Assembly (NCBI GenBank): GCA_951213105.1
Contig: OX578155.1
Location: 36,308,484-36,372,483 of the forward strand
Length of the DNA: 64,000 nucleotides
Source: Amaurobius ferox
Taxonomy: Eukaryota; Arthropoda; Arachnida; Araneae; Amaurobiidae
Direction of reading: 5' to 3'
Below the pieces are notes generated by a model. That model did not search any database. It had not been told where the DNA came from and saw nothing but the letters and a program-made list of their open reading frames with translations. This document shows positions 32,601 to 43,517 of this stretch, one piece after another (the first letter of the stretch is position 1; each line of letters opens with the position of its first letter). A program made the translations under genes and the position numbers.

Positions 32601-34134
32601 AAATTAAATTTTTTTTACTATCTAAAGCCTTTTCTGCCACATTTTTCTGAAAAGATATTTTTGAACAAAATAAACATTTTCTTTAAAATATACTGCCACC
32701 AAATTTTATTTATGTGTAGACACTAGACAATACACATTTTAATAATACATGATAATTTTATGAATGTGTTTAAAAATATACTGCAGTTTAAGAACAAAAA
32801 ATTTGTGTCTTCCCCATTGTAAAAAATTTGTTTCTTGTGAAATTAAGTTCATAAATCCTGACTATTGTAATAATTTAATTTCAACAAAACTGACAAAATA
32901 AAAGCATGAGTTATTATAGATAACAAAATCATAGTTTAGAATTAATATAATGGAATGCGTTAAAATTAAATTTGCCCATGTATTTAAACAACCCTGTTCT
33001 TAAACGCAATTGCCAAATTTGCATTTTCTAAATATAATAGAATTATATCATTTTTCATCATTACGTAACGAATTATATCATCATTACATAACGAATTATA
33101 TCATCATTACATAACGTAACTTTCTGTCAAAATATTTTGAAAGATGAAGGATGCAATGTAAATAATGTACAAATGAACATGCATACAACTGTTTCCAAAG
33201 AGATCTCAAAACAGTTGTGTGTTTCACATATTTGTGCATTATTTACATTGTGTCCTTTGAAAATCAGATTTATGTCGATTTGTTCTGTAAAACTCATTTT
33301 ACGCGCTATTCTGATTTTTTTCAAAAATCTTCTGATTTTTACTCCAAATAAATTGGCAGGTATGTGATGGGGTATTAAAATTAGTTTAATAATAAGATTT
33401 TGGGTTAGAATTTTCAAAATAAATCATATAGTCATGAATAAATTTTAGCTGACATGCCTAGATGGGCAGATTAGAATTTAGCAAGAAATTAAAACAAAAA
33501 TAAAAACCTTTAAGATTGTACCGGTATGTTAATTTATTTCTAATTTTTACAATTGGCATGACGAAAATATACCAATTTCAAATTTGAACACTTTATGTAT
33601 TATTATAAATATCTTTATCTATAATTAATACTGCCTTGTACAATTTTAGAAAATAACAAGCAAGATTATAAAATTTCCATGCCATGTAATTGAGTGAAAA
33701 TATTTCATTCCCCTTCTAACATGTTTCATAAGCCTCGATCATAACCTGGATACTAAGTTTCCTGGATACCTGTTTCACTAAGAATTTTTACTTTCAGTTT
33801 CTTTTCCACTTCTGGTTTAAAAACTTTCCTTAAAACATCTATTTTTCAGAATAGATAGTGATAATAACTGTAGATGTGATAATCAGTGATATGGATACAG
33901 CAAATAGATTAGTGATAAGAACTGAAATAGATAGTGATAAGAACTGATATAGATAGTGATAATAACTGATATGAATACAGCATAAAATTCTGGAGCGGAT
34001 CAGTGCTTAACTAAAGATTTTCACCTACAGTCCTTTTTTCATTTCAGATTAAAATTTTTTTTTTTTTTTAAATTGAAGCATATTTCTTAATATTGGCTAT
34101 ACATAGATCTTAGAAGATTACTTATATGGATTCA
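32601..34134. other. AT-rich stretch without a gene; small tandem repeats
   Basis: Holds three copies of a ~26-bp GAATTATATCATCATTACATAAC unit at about 33055-33118, degenerate GATAGTGATAA(G/T)AACTGATAT repeats at about 33845-33985, and the long hairpin at 33145-33259 listed separately. No coding domain recognised. Confidence 0.5.
33145..33259. ncRNA. Long stem-loop, about 50-bp arms with 14-nt loop
   Basis: The left arm (33145-33194, GATGCAATGTAAATAATGTA...ACAACTGTTT) and right arm (33209-33258, AAACAGTTGTGTGTTTCACA...TTACATTGTGTCCTTT) are complementary along most of their length with a few mismatches and bulges. Both strands therefore read similarly, which is why two antiparallel open frames overlap here. 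The size and shape fit either a pre-miRNA-like hairpin or a tiny fold-back element. Expression is unknown. Confidence 0.4.
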
Positions 34135-34470
34135 GAGGTGAATTCTATTCATAGAGTTTCGTCCAGAACAGAGCACCAGGCGCGAAGCGCCTTTAATCTC
34201 CAATCTCTAGGTGTGGTTCTTATCTTCATACTGTGACATTATTTCATTGGTCCATAGTTGGAGGTTCGAGGTTTTTAATTTACTGTTTTTATTATTTGTC
34301 CTAGCTCCTAGTGTGGCAGTTTGTTGCACATTAAGAGTTTAAGCAGTTTGGGGGGTTGATGCAGATCTGAGGGTAACCTAGCATTTTAGCAGTTTAGGAT
34401 TTTAAACATTTTGTAGAAAACCAAAGATCGCGAGTTTTCGTTAATATCAACTGATTAAGGTGGGACGTTC

Positions 34471-37159
34471 CTAGTACCGAATATCAAAGTTAAGTACCGA
34501 GCGGGGTCTCTTACGAGATTTAGCCTTGCGATGATCATAGTCATGCAGATTAAATAATAGTTCATTTGGGACAGATGGCAGATTTTTGTAGAATTTAAGC
34601 GCTAGCTTTTTGATTTGGGCTCTAACAGTTTTTATTTTGAAGTCTTTCCTAATTACCGAGTTTCTTAAGTATCTAGGGGCTTTCCTTATAATCCTTAGGG
34701 TTTTGTTTTGTCTTGTCTCTAATAAGTTTATGGTAGTTTTACAGGCATATCCCCATACGGGTGCTGCATACAGCATTCCCGGGCAGATGACCGATTTATA
34801 AATTAGGAGTTTATTTTGATAACTTAGATTTCCGTTTCCTATCATTGGGTATAAGGCTCCTATGGTTATATACGCTTTTTTGATTATGTTCGTTACGTGC
34901 AGTTTCCAAGTTAGGTGGGAGTCTATCGTTACACCTAGGTATTTAGTAGATTTTTCCGCTTTTAGGGCATGGTTGTTTATGTACAGAGGAGGCGGAGGTT
35001 TACGTTTTCTTGAGAAATAAATCCAATGACATTTATTGGGATTTAATTTTATTCGCCATTTTTCCAGCCATGTTTGGAGTGTGTCTAAGTGTTGTTGTAG
35101 CTGTCTGTGCATTACTGAGACGTAAGGGTGTTTTGCAAGTATCGCGCTGTCGTCTGCATAGAGTGCCAGCTCCGTGTCTGGGGTCCTGGGAATGTCATTT
35201 AGATATATGTTAAAGAGTGTCGGGCCCAGGATGGATCCTTGCGGTACACTACTTTTAATGAGCTTGGGTGTAGATAAGTTATTTTTTACTCTGACTTGAA
35301 AGTGTCTGTTATTTAGGTATGAAATTAAAAGTTTGACAAGTGCGTCAGGGACTTTTAGAGTGATCAATTTGTAAGCTAATCTACAGTGCCACACTTTATC
35401 AAAGGCTTTTTGGATGTCAAGAAAAATCGCAGCTGTGGGTGTCTTATTATTAAAACCAGAAGAAATGTACTCTACCACTCTCAGCAATTGATGAGTGGTG
35501 GAGTGTTTTGGCCGAAATCCAAACTGCTCCGGAATGATAATGTCATTCTCACTAAGGTGCGTGTTCAGTCTCTTAAGAATTATTTTCTCAGTAATTTTAC
35601 TAAGTGTCGGCAACAAACTGATTGGTCTGTAGTTGGCTGGAATTGAGGCATCCTCACCAGGTTTATGGATCGCTATAATTATCGCTTCCTTCCATTCTTT
35701 GGGGGAAATAATTTAGTTCTAGTATTTTATTTATTAAGATGGTCAAGTAAAATATTATATTTAAGGGTAGGTTTTTTACCGCGATATTCCTGATTTTGTC
35801 GTGCCCTGGGCTTTTACGGTTTTTAAGATTTTTGATAATCTCTACTATTTCTTGCGGGGTGGCTGGGTTAATCTCAGCCGTGACCGGGGAGTTCCTGAAA
35901 TTGTTTAGAGTTTGCCTAACCATTCTTAGGGTGTCCTGACACATTAGATCGTGGTTTGGTTCAAATTGCTTTTCGTAATGCCTAGCAAGCGCCTCTGCCT
36001 TTTCTTCGTCTGAGTACGCAATATTAGCGCCATCTATTAGTGGCGGGAGTTTAATTTGAGGTTTTCTGAGTCTTTTAGCGAATTGCCAGAGCGATACGTC
36101 TTCCGAGCTAAGGGATTCAATTAACTCTTTATACTGTTGCTGCTTTTCTGCGACAATTTTATCCCTGACTTTCCACGTGAGTCTGTTAAGCTCCCTTTTG
36201 AGGGTAGGGTCTCTATTAGCCTGCCATGTCTTACGCATTCTGTTCCTTTGCCTAACTAATTGTTTGACATGGTGGGAAAGTGTGGGCATTTTTGGTGACT
36301 CACGATGTGTTGTGGCAGATGCAATAGCTCTCCTGATTTCTGTTGTGAGTGTGTGCGTGGCAGAGTCAATATCCGCCGTGCTCATAATGTTGGGTACTGC
36401 TAAATGCGGCTCGAAAAGTGCTCTTTTGAATACGTTCCAGTTCACCCTCTCTTGTCCCAGAGAGGCTGGAAGGGGAGTGTTCAAATCGAATGTCACCAGT
36501 ACCGGTAGATGATCCGAGTCGAATTCATCCAGGGTATCAATTGTGTGAGCGTATTCTATGTTTCTCGTTAGGACAAAGTCTATGAATGAGCCATTGGCAC
36601 CTGAGAAGCAGGTTGGTCTCGTCGGTGCAATGATGTCAGTGTTTGTTGTGTTTAGCAATCTATGTATCTGTGTACCGCGTGTGTTGGCTCTCCTGCTGCC
36701 CCACGCTCGGTGGTGTGCATTGAAGTCGCCCGCGAGTATTGTGTTTGGATATCGCGAGAAAAGCAGTTCCAGCTGCGCAGCTACATTTATACCACTCATG
36801 TTTTTGACATATATTGAAGTTAGGATAAATGGGTTTACATTATTTATTTTAATTTTTATACTAGTATTTTCTATACCTTGAAGATTTATGTTGTTTATTT
36901 CCTCGTGGGGAATATTACTTTTAATATATATTGCTGTTCCTCCATGGGGATTTCTAGCAGTTATATTTGAGCTAAGGGTATGATAGCTATTATAGTTTGC
37001 TATATTTAGTTTTTTGTTTTCTCTAACTTTAGTTTCCTGGATTAGCAGGGCATCTACATCATTTTCATTTACGTAGCTCCTAAGTTCATTTATTCTTGGA
37101 GATATGCCGTTCGCATTCCAAAATATTATTTTAAAACTTTCTTTTTGGGACCTATTCAT
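34471..37159 (-). pseudogene. LINE ORF2: APE endonuclease and reverse transcriptase, one-base frameshift
   Basis: Start chosen at ATG 37159 (MNRSQKESFKIIFWNANGIS), which overlaps the ORF1 extension stop. The AP-type endonuclease shows NANGI, LLIQETKV, LAGDFNAHHRAWGS and DSDHLPV motifs. The RT shows GFRPKHSTTHQLLRV, FLDIQKAFDKVWH (first Asp), SVPQGSILGPTLFNIY and LALYADDSAIL (YADD). A C-terminal YGYACKT...RKAPRYLRNS-type Jockey tail follows, ending ...FDIRY. A C5-versus-C4 homopolymer insertion near 35700 separates the endonuclease and RT frames. Otherwise there are no stops. The protein nicks DNA and primes cDNA synthesis at the target. Confidence 0.9.
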
Positions 37160-37879
37160 GGCGGGTTTGTTTCTCACTGTTTTTATTAAATTCCGCGATT
37201 AATTTAAAAGCCTCAAAGACCATTTGCATTGGATCGCTCTTTTTTTGAATTAACTCAGCGAGCTGCATCAACAGATGTTTTATATCGTCTAGGTTGAACA
37301 TACTGATAAATCCTCTGACGAGGTTGAGGATTTCATCCATCTTTTCATCATTGGATTTATCAACAAGTTCAGTCTCAGCTTCCATTTCCTCAGTCTCAGC
37401 TACAATTTCCTCAGCCTCAACCGCGGTTTGATCTGTTTTGTGAGTATCCTTTTGGACCTCGGTAGTCTTTTGTTTTTTTTCAGCCGATTTGTCTAACTGC
37501 TGTGTTTGCGCGAGCTCTTCTCGGGCGCGTTTAGTTTTCTGCCATTCCTGAACCTTTTTTTCTAATCTTTGTTTTGCTTCTCTTGCCTCTTTGGCGGCTT
37601 TATCAATTGCTATCCTCTGATTTATGTCTTCATGAGCTATTCTCACTTCCTCCACAGTCATTTCTCTGGAGGTCGACGGTTTAGGGGCCTGCTCTTGCAC
37701 CGATCTGGTAGGTGCTGAAGTTTGTGTTTTTTAACCTGTGGCACAGAGTGCGAGGAGTCCTGATGGGGTGTCTGAGGGTTTAGACCGAGGGCCTTTTGCC
37801 TCCAAGGGGGTATCTGATTTTTGGGGGAGGGGGGGCATACCCCGGTGCCTTTCCTCTGTTCCAGGGGTTCTTCGGGCAT
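37152..37879 (-). pseudogene. LINE ORF1 -1-frame extension with coiled-coil, one-base deletion
   Basis: In the -1 frame relative to ORF1 the sequence reads NQIPPWRQKALGLNPQ... then, after a one-base deletion near 37735 specific to this copy, continues EMTVEEVRIAHEDIN...EAKQRLEKKVQEWQKTKRAR (coiled-coil-like), an acidic Glu-rich segment and DDIKHLLMQLAELIQKKSD. It ends at a TAG that overlaps the ORF2 start codon (ATGAATAG). In copy D the same frame is open through the deletion point. It is either the C-terminal part of ORF1 made by frameshift or a separate small ORF. Confidence 0.65.
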
Positions 37880-39216
37880 TGCCTGAAGTTCGCCGGGTGA
37901 TCTCCATTGCAGTTAGCACACGTTGCTTTCTCTGTCCTTGGTCTGTGGCAGTCACGTGTGAAGTGTTCTTCAGCACACTTAAGGCATTTTGGTGGCATGC
38001 TGCAATTCTCAGAGAAATGATTGAATTGCTGGCACCGGTAGCAGATTTTGAAGCCCCGTGCTCTGAAGGCCTCTACCTTCACAGCCAAGTATCCTAATCT
38101 TGTCAGTCGGTATACCCTCTGCCAGTCTTCCGTAGGCCTAATGCTGACTAAGAAGATCGGCAGGGGCAATCTCGTTTTTGTGTTTCTCAGTTGAGAAACC
38201 CGGACTACATCTAATCCTTCGGATGTTAGAGTGATTTTTATTTCCTCAATGTTATAGTTTGTTGGTAGCCCCTTCAAAACTACCTTTTTGGGCCTTTCCG
38301 TCTTTAAGTTTAAACTGTGGAAGGGGACTTTCTCACTAGATAAATGGCGTTGTACAACCCTATAGGCGTCAGCGTCATTTGGAATCAATTTTAGCATGTC
38401 TCCTGTGAGCTTGCCAGATACTTTATTACCTGAGATTTCATTTAATTTTTTAAGGAGAGCCTGGTAATTGTCATTAAACTTGATGAAAAAACATTCCGCT
38501 TTTGGGTCTTTTTTCTCAACCACTACACTATTTTGCCTGTCACTATTTTGAACCGTTTTTGGTTTTGGTGCACTTTTGAACACTATAGGTTGCGCGACAA
38601 TTTCAGCATAACTCTTAGTTTTAACATTATCATTTACATCTTTATCAATTTTTGCACTACAATCCATGTTATCCTTGTCATTAGATTTTAAGTTTAATTC
38701 TCCATTCTGGTTTTTAGTAGGAGCATCCATAGTAGATTGCCCCTCTATCCTCCTCCTTTTATTTGGATTTTCAACAGGTTTAAGTTTATCTTCATCTTTA
38801 ATTTCTTTAATTAAGCCTAGTTCTATCATTTTACATTTAATTACATCACTAGAATTACTTCCTTCACAGTTATAAATCTCATTTAAATTACTAGCATAAA
38901 ACCTATCCAAATTCTGGACCAACAAAAAAGAATTTACAGAAAGAAACGAACCCAGAATCTTGGAGACTTGGTCCTCGTCCCGTCCGAGTAGTCCATTCGT
39001 CAGTAGCTCCCTGATGTGTAGCGTCAGAGTGTAGATTGCCAGTGCACAAAAGTTCACAGCGTTTTTCACTTCTTCCTTCCAAGCGGGCATCAATCCATCC
39101 TTGGGCAGAGTATCACAATATTCAATCATGGCATCCCTGAGAGGCCGCAGTCCATCTTCGTCTAGCTCACCAGCAAGTCCGCGAGTAGCTTCCGTATCGA
39201 ATGCATCCAAATCCAT
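37780..39216 (-). CDS. LINE ORF1 (Gag-like nucleic-acid-binding protein), 0-frame part
   Basis: 478 codons from ATG 39216. The N-terminal half is low in motifs; residues ~310-380 (KVVLKGLPTNYNIEEIK...) match the PRE/C2HC-associated domain of Jockey-type ORF1. Three zinc knuckles follow: CYRCQQFNHFSENC, CLKCAEEHFTRDC and CANCNGDHPANFRQC. ORF1 proteins coat LINE RNA and form the ribonucleoprotein. The 0 frame ends shortly after ...PPKIRYPLGGKRPSV. A CCCAAAA heptamer in X XXY YYZ phase (37825-37819) lies 12 codons before the stop, and the -1 frame is open far downstream, so the true ORF1 may be longer through frameshifting. Confidence 0.85.
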   Translation of the reverse strand: MDLDAFDTEATRGLAGELDEDGLRPLRDAMIEYCDTLPKDGLMPAWKEEVKNAVNFCALAIYTLTLHIRELLTNGLLGRDEDQVSKILGSFLSVNSFLLVQNLDRFYASNLNEIYNCEGSNSSDVIKCKMIELGLIKEIKDEDKLKPVENPNKRRRIEGQSTMDAPTKNQNGELNLKSNDKDNMDCSAKIDKDVNDNVKTKSYAEIVAQPIVFKSAPKPKTVQNSDRQNSVVVEKKDPKAECFFIKFNDNYQALLKKLNEISGNKVSGKLTGDMLKLIPNDADAYRVVQRHLSSEKVPFHSLNLKTERPKKVVLKGLPTNYNIEEIKITLTSEGLDVVRVSQLRNTKTRLPLPIFLVSIRPTEDWQRVYRLTRLGYLAVKVEAFRARGFKICYRCQQFNHFSENCSMPPKCLKCAEEHFTRDCHRPRTEKATCANCNGDHPANFRQCPKNPWNRGKAPGYAPPPPKIRYPLGGKRPSV

Positions 39217-39628
39217 GTCGTCAGCGTAGAAACGATCAAAGCAATAGCACTACCACGTGGGAAAAACACACGTGGCACTCCAAAGTTGAAAAAGCACGAA
39301 TCCAAAATGGCGAGAAATCCGTACACAACAAAGCTGTAATTGCTTAGCCCGACGTGTTCTATTGTAACTAGATATAACACGCCAAACTTAAGCAAAGAAA
39401 GTCACCACAATCAAAAAGCAGCAGCTGCACAAAATCACAACCTCGTAGCTCGGAGTCTGAGCTCCGAATGAGGTGAATTCTACAGAGGATAGCGGGGTTC
39501 ACTAAGGCAATGATTTTCAAACTTTTCTGGTAGCGGAACCTTTTTGTAATTTAATTTTAATAGCAGAATACCAAAATGAGAAAAAGTCTGTGGTCCAAAT
39601 TATGCATTTAAATGTTATTTGTTACTTT

Positions 39629-40592
39629 TCTTATATACATAGCATAATGTATAAAGAAAGTATTGTGACCGGGTCGAAAATTCGAATTCGAGTTTTCGAT
39701 GGGCGAGCACGTTTCAAGCATCTCTGATCACGAATTGAACATTTTTGGGGTCATGTCTGTGTGTGTGTGTTTGAAAGTATATACTTGTGCCAGTGAATCT
39801 GTGGAGACGATACTTCACAAGCAAATGGAGCGATACGAATGAAATTTGGTACAAAAATTACAATCCATGAATACTGGAAGCCTATAGTTTTTAAACACAA
39901 TCGAATATTCAGAACATCCCTAAATTTTTTAGTGAAATTTTGAAAAAATCATCAAAAAATCAAAATCGTTAAAAATGTTACTCAAATAGACATTTCTTAT
40001 GTAATTTTTCCTTTAAAAACGATTGACATAAACTTTAGAACGCTAGCATGAACCGTTCTCGATATATTGCATATTTTAAAATAAACTTTAGAACGTTCTC
40101 GAGATATTGCATATTTTTTAAATACACTTATCAAAAAATCCAATAAATTAAAAAAAAATATTAACTGTTGAGAAACATGTTCACTTTCTATATGTAATAT
40201 CATGCGATTTATTTGGTGACATCCTTCTCGTGGATCTAGCTCGTTCCATTCATGAGAATATATACTTTGAATAATACTTTTGTATTTGAACTCCAATAAT
40301 CATTTATCTGTTATAAGAATAACTTATTTCTCCGTCCATAACGCTTGGCGATGAATTTGGCGGAATGTCGCAAACTGGGCGACATTTTGAAATGTTGTCA
40401 AATTAAAGAAAATCTCGCCAAATGGATAAAAATGTTGCTAAATCAATAAAAATGACGACTAATTGACGAAAATTCAATATTTTGGAAAGAAAATATGTAA
40501 CTACTATAAGAATAACCTTTTTTTTTTTTTTTGCTGTAAAAGTAATAATTTCATTGCATTATATAAGGAATTCATGTGCAGCCCACCTCAGA
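39629..40592 (+). repeat. Unclassified dispersed repeat E, copy 1
   Basis: About 960 bp, in direct orientation with 46229-47175 and similar throughout, starting TTACTTT.CT.ATATA.ATA and ending ATTATATAAGGAA.TCATGTG...CCCAC.TCAGAT. It contains TATAA.GAAAGTATTGTGAC near the start, GAAATTTGGTACAAAAAT in the middle, and GGCGA/TGGCGAA-rich sequence near 40350. No protein domain. The motif ATAAGGAAAGT occurs near both ends and its complement at the very start gives a small terminal hairpin. Confidence 0.75.
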
Positions 40593-42083
40593 TATTTTTA
40601 TTATAGGGATATTACAATGAAATAGAGATGGAAAATTTACTGACACACATCTCTAACTATGTCTGAAAATATTTGGTATGAAATTAGTATGATGTTTATA
40701 AATAACATTCTTAGGATGCATATAATTTTTTATTTTAAATCATCACGCATGTAAACTTTAGTGTAGTTTAAAAAAAAAATTGACTTTCTTACTTTCATGA
40801 ATTTACACGTTTTAGTTATCCCTGTACACGAATCACAGTTTTTAAATAATTTCTGAACAAATATTTGTGTACAATATCGTTAACATTTTATGTACGCTTT
40901 TGTATAACGTAATATGAAGCAAGGGATATTTTTATTTTATTTAAAAAAACATGTTATCATCAAGAAATATTTAATACCTGAATGGTAGCACGATAACTTA
41001 CTATATGCCTCAATTATGTTAATTTCTATGGGAACTGATATATTAAGTGCTACCATGCAGCCGGCTTCTGATTTATTAAAAATAAACTCTTCAGAGAACT
41101 TCGTTTATAGAAGATATTTCCAAAGATTGAATCAGGCTCTCATTGTAGATAAGATAACTGCATCCATGAAGATATCTAACATAAAAGTTTAAATCAATTC
41201 TCAAATTCACAACAGCATTCCTGTGAAATAATTTAGATTATCAGTGCTTTAAGTAGTATATTTATCAATGTTTTAATGGTATATTATATTAAATATTTTG
41301 GAGTGTACTACAAGCAACAGATTAAGAGTTATAGTGGGATCCATTGTTTATAAAATGCAGTGGATGATATTTTAGGTAGTTGTGAAAAATTGTAACTTCA
41401 TACATGAATCCTGCCATACTATTTACTAATTGTCATTTGTAACTATTGCAAAAAAACATTAAAAACAGAATAAAATTATTTGATATTCATGTTTGCAAGC
41501 TGTAAATATGTTGTAGAAAACTTGAAAGTAAGAGGAACACCGAATTCAATAGTATACAAAATAATACTGATGATTAAAATAGTTTTAAAAATGTGAGCAA
41601 GATATATTTACAATGAAGCAGATGTCTTAAAATCCACCTAATCCAAAGAAAAATACCCAGCTCGCTGAAATATTTCAAAAATTACATTATGTGCCCAAAT
41701 ATGAATCGTAGTTTGAATGATTTCTGATAATACGTAAATAAAAAAAAATGCTTTACTTACATAGAAATGTTTCCATCCGCAATACGATGAAGATAAAAAA
41801 ATTGAATCTCCGTATTTTAGAACACATAAATTGCAAACTAATGAAAATCCCCTTTCTGAAATACTTCAAATAACTTTAAATTGTTTAAAAAATTATTTTC
41901 AGCAAATTAATAGCATAAATCTCTGCTTCTTGATTGACACGTCTTCCTGAGTTTATGTAAGGCTCCTCTATATACGAGCTGACTCGTCAAGCATATTGAA
42001 GCCCACCATAGCTGGAAGCGCAATCTATTAGCATTAGCTCTATTCGTATTTTCACTTTAGGAAGCATAATTGAAATAATTATT
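40593..42083. other. AT-rich stretch without a recognisable gene
   Basis: No open frame of note, no inverted ends, no repeat shared with other parts of the window that I could see. Confidence 0.4.
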
Positions 42084-42239
42084 GGTGGTGGTACACCGAA
42101 CTGCTCTAATCATTCTAGAAAAGGTTTTAGGCTATTTCGCATTCCTAGAAACGAAAAAAGAAGAAAACAATGTCTAATAAATAAATGGATACCCGGTAAT
42201 GGAGTATACTTGTGCGAGCTAAGTTCTGATTTATTCTAA
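42084..42239 (+). pseudogene. THAP zinc-finger domain remnant
   Basis: An open frame too short to stand out encodes GGTPNCSNHSRKGFRLFRIP followed by RNEKRRKQCLINKW and a GVYLCELSSDLF end before TAA (42237). C.N....G...F..P......RR..W is the THAP core. The first Cys is replaced (GGT where TGT is expected) and the terminal C-x2-H pair is damaged (CELS), so zinc binding would be lost. It may be a relic of a host THAP gene or of a P-like transposon exon; no continuation was found before LINE copy C. Confidence 0.55.
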
Positions 42240-42268
42240 TTGAAACTTCTTGTTTTACATAAAGTATT

Positions 42269-42330
42269 TATTTTAAACACTTATTTTATAATTTCTGTAA
42301 CTGTAGTATGGAACCCCATAGGCTTCCCGA
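42269..42330. repeat. 62-bp flank identical to 26317-26378, abutting LINE copy C
   Basis: Identical over 62 bp to the sequence next to LINE copy A, in the same position relative to the LINE 3' end. The two LINE copies have different 5' truncation points, so the shared flank is best explained by 3' transduction from one source element, or less simply by segmental duplication. Confidence 0.7.
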
Positions 42331-43517
42331 ATAGAGTTTCGTCCAGAACAGAGCACCAGGCGCGAAGCGCCTTTAATCTCCAATCTCTAGGTGTGGTTCT
42401 TAGCTTCATACTGTGACATTATTTCATTGGCCCATAGTTGGAGGTTCGATGTTTTTGATTTACTGTTTTTATTATTTGACCTAGCTCCTAGTGTGGCATT
42501 TTGTTGCACATTTAGAGTTTAAGCAGTTTGGGGGGTTGATGCAGATCTGAGGGTTACCTAGCAGTTTAGCAGTTTAGGATTTAAGACATTTTGTAGAAAA
42601 GCAAAGATCGCGAGTTTTATTTAATTTCAACTGATTAAGTTAGGACGCTCTTAGTACCGAATATAAAAGTTAAGTACTGAGCGGGGTCTCTTACGAGATT
42701 TAGCCTTGCGATGATCATAGTCATGCAGATTAAATAATAGTTCATTTGGGACAGATGGCAGATTTTTGTAGAATTTAAGCGCTAGCTTTTTAATTTAGGC
42801 TCTAACAGTTTTTATTTTGTAGTCTTTCCTAATTACCGAGTTTCTTAAGTATCTAGGGGCTTTCCTTATAATCCTTAGGGTTTTGTTTTGTCTTGTCTCT
42901 AATAAGTCTATGGTAGTTTTACAGGCATATCCCCATACGGGTGCTGCATACAGCATTCCCGGGCGGATGACCGATTTATAAATTAGGAGTTTATTTTGAT
43001 AACTTAGATTTCCGTTTCCTATCATTGGGTATAAGGCTCCTATGGTTATATACGCTTTTTTGGTTATGTTCGTTACGTGCAGTTTCCAAGTTAGGTGGGA
43101 GTTTATCGTTACACCTAGGTAGTTAGTAGATTTTTCCGCTTTTAGGGCATGGTTGTTTATGTACAGAGGCGGCGGAGGTTTGCGTTTTCTAGAGAAATAA
43201 ATCCAATGACATTTATTGGGGTTTAATTTTATTCGCCATTTTTCCAGCCATGTTTGGAGTATGTCTAAGTGTTGTTGTAGCTGTCTGTGCATTACTGAGA
43301 CGTAAGGGTGTTTTGCAAGTATCGCGCTGTCGTCTGCATAGAGTGGCAGCTCCGTGTCTGTGGTCCTGGGAATGTCATTTAGATATATGTTAAAGAGTGT
43401 CGGGTCCAGGATGGATCCTAGCGGTACACTACTTTTAATGAGCTTGGATGTAGATAAGTTATTTTTTACTCTGTCTTGAAAGTGTCTGTTATTTAGGTAT
43501 GAAATTAAAAGTTTGAC
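42331..43517 (-). mobile_element. Jockey-like LINE copy C, 5'-truncated
   Basis: 3' UTR plus about the last 240 codons of the RT, starting at LLISYLNNRHFQDRVKNNLS and including PLYADDSAILAKHP. A nonsense change (AGA GCC TAA) lies just after the YADD-distal region near 42795, and several substitutions mark it as older than copies B and D. The 5' junction at 43517 adjoins GACGTCACCC-rich sequence of the H repeat end. Confidence 0.85.

Larger units (their letters stand above)
34148..39469 (-). mobile_element. Jockey-like LINE copy B, full length, 13-bp target duplication
   Basis: A 5.3-kb non-LTR retrotransposon flanked by GAGGTGAATTCTA at 34135-34147 and 39470-39482. From the 5' end (39469) it has a 5' UTR of ~250 bp, ORF1 with three CCHC knuckles, a -1-frame extension of ORF1, ORF2 with APE endonuclease and RT, and a ~320-bp 3' UTR ending CTCTATGAA. 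No poly(A) tail. Compared with copy D it has one base lost in the ORF1 extension (about 37735) and one C gained in ORF2 (near 35700), so it is recent but not intact. Confidence 0.92.

Noticed and set aside
34610..38875. Plus-strand frames opposite the LINE (for example 36177-36512, 37738-38097, 36558-36881)
   Set aside because: Shadows of ORF1 and ORF2, repeated identically opposite copy D.
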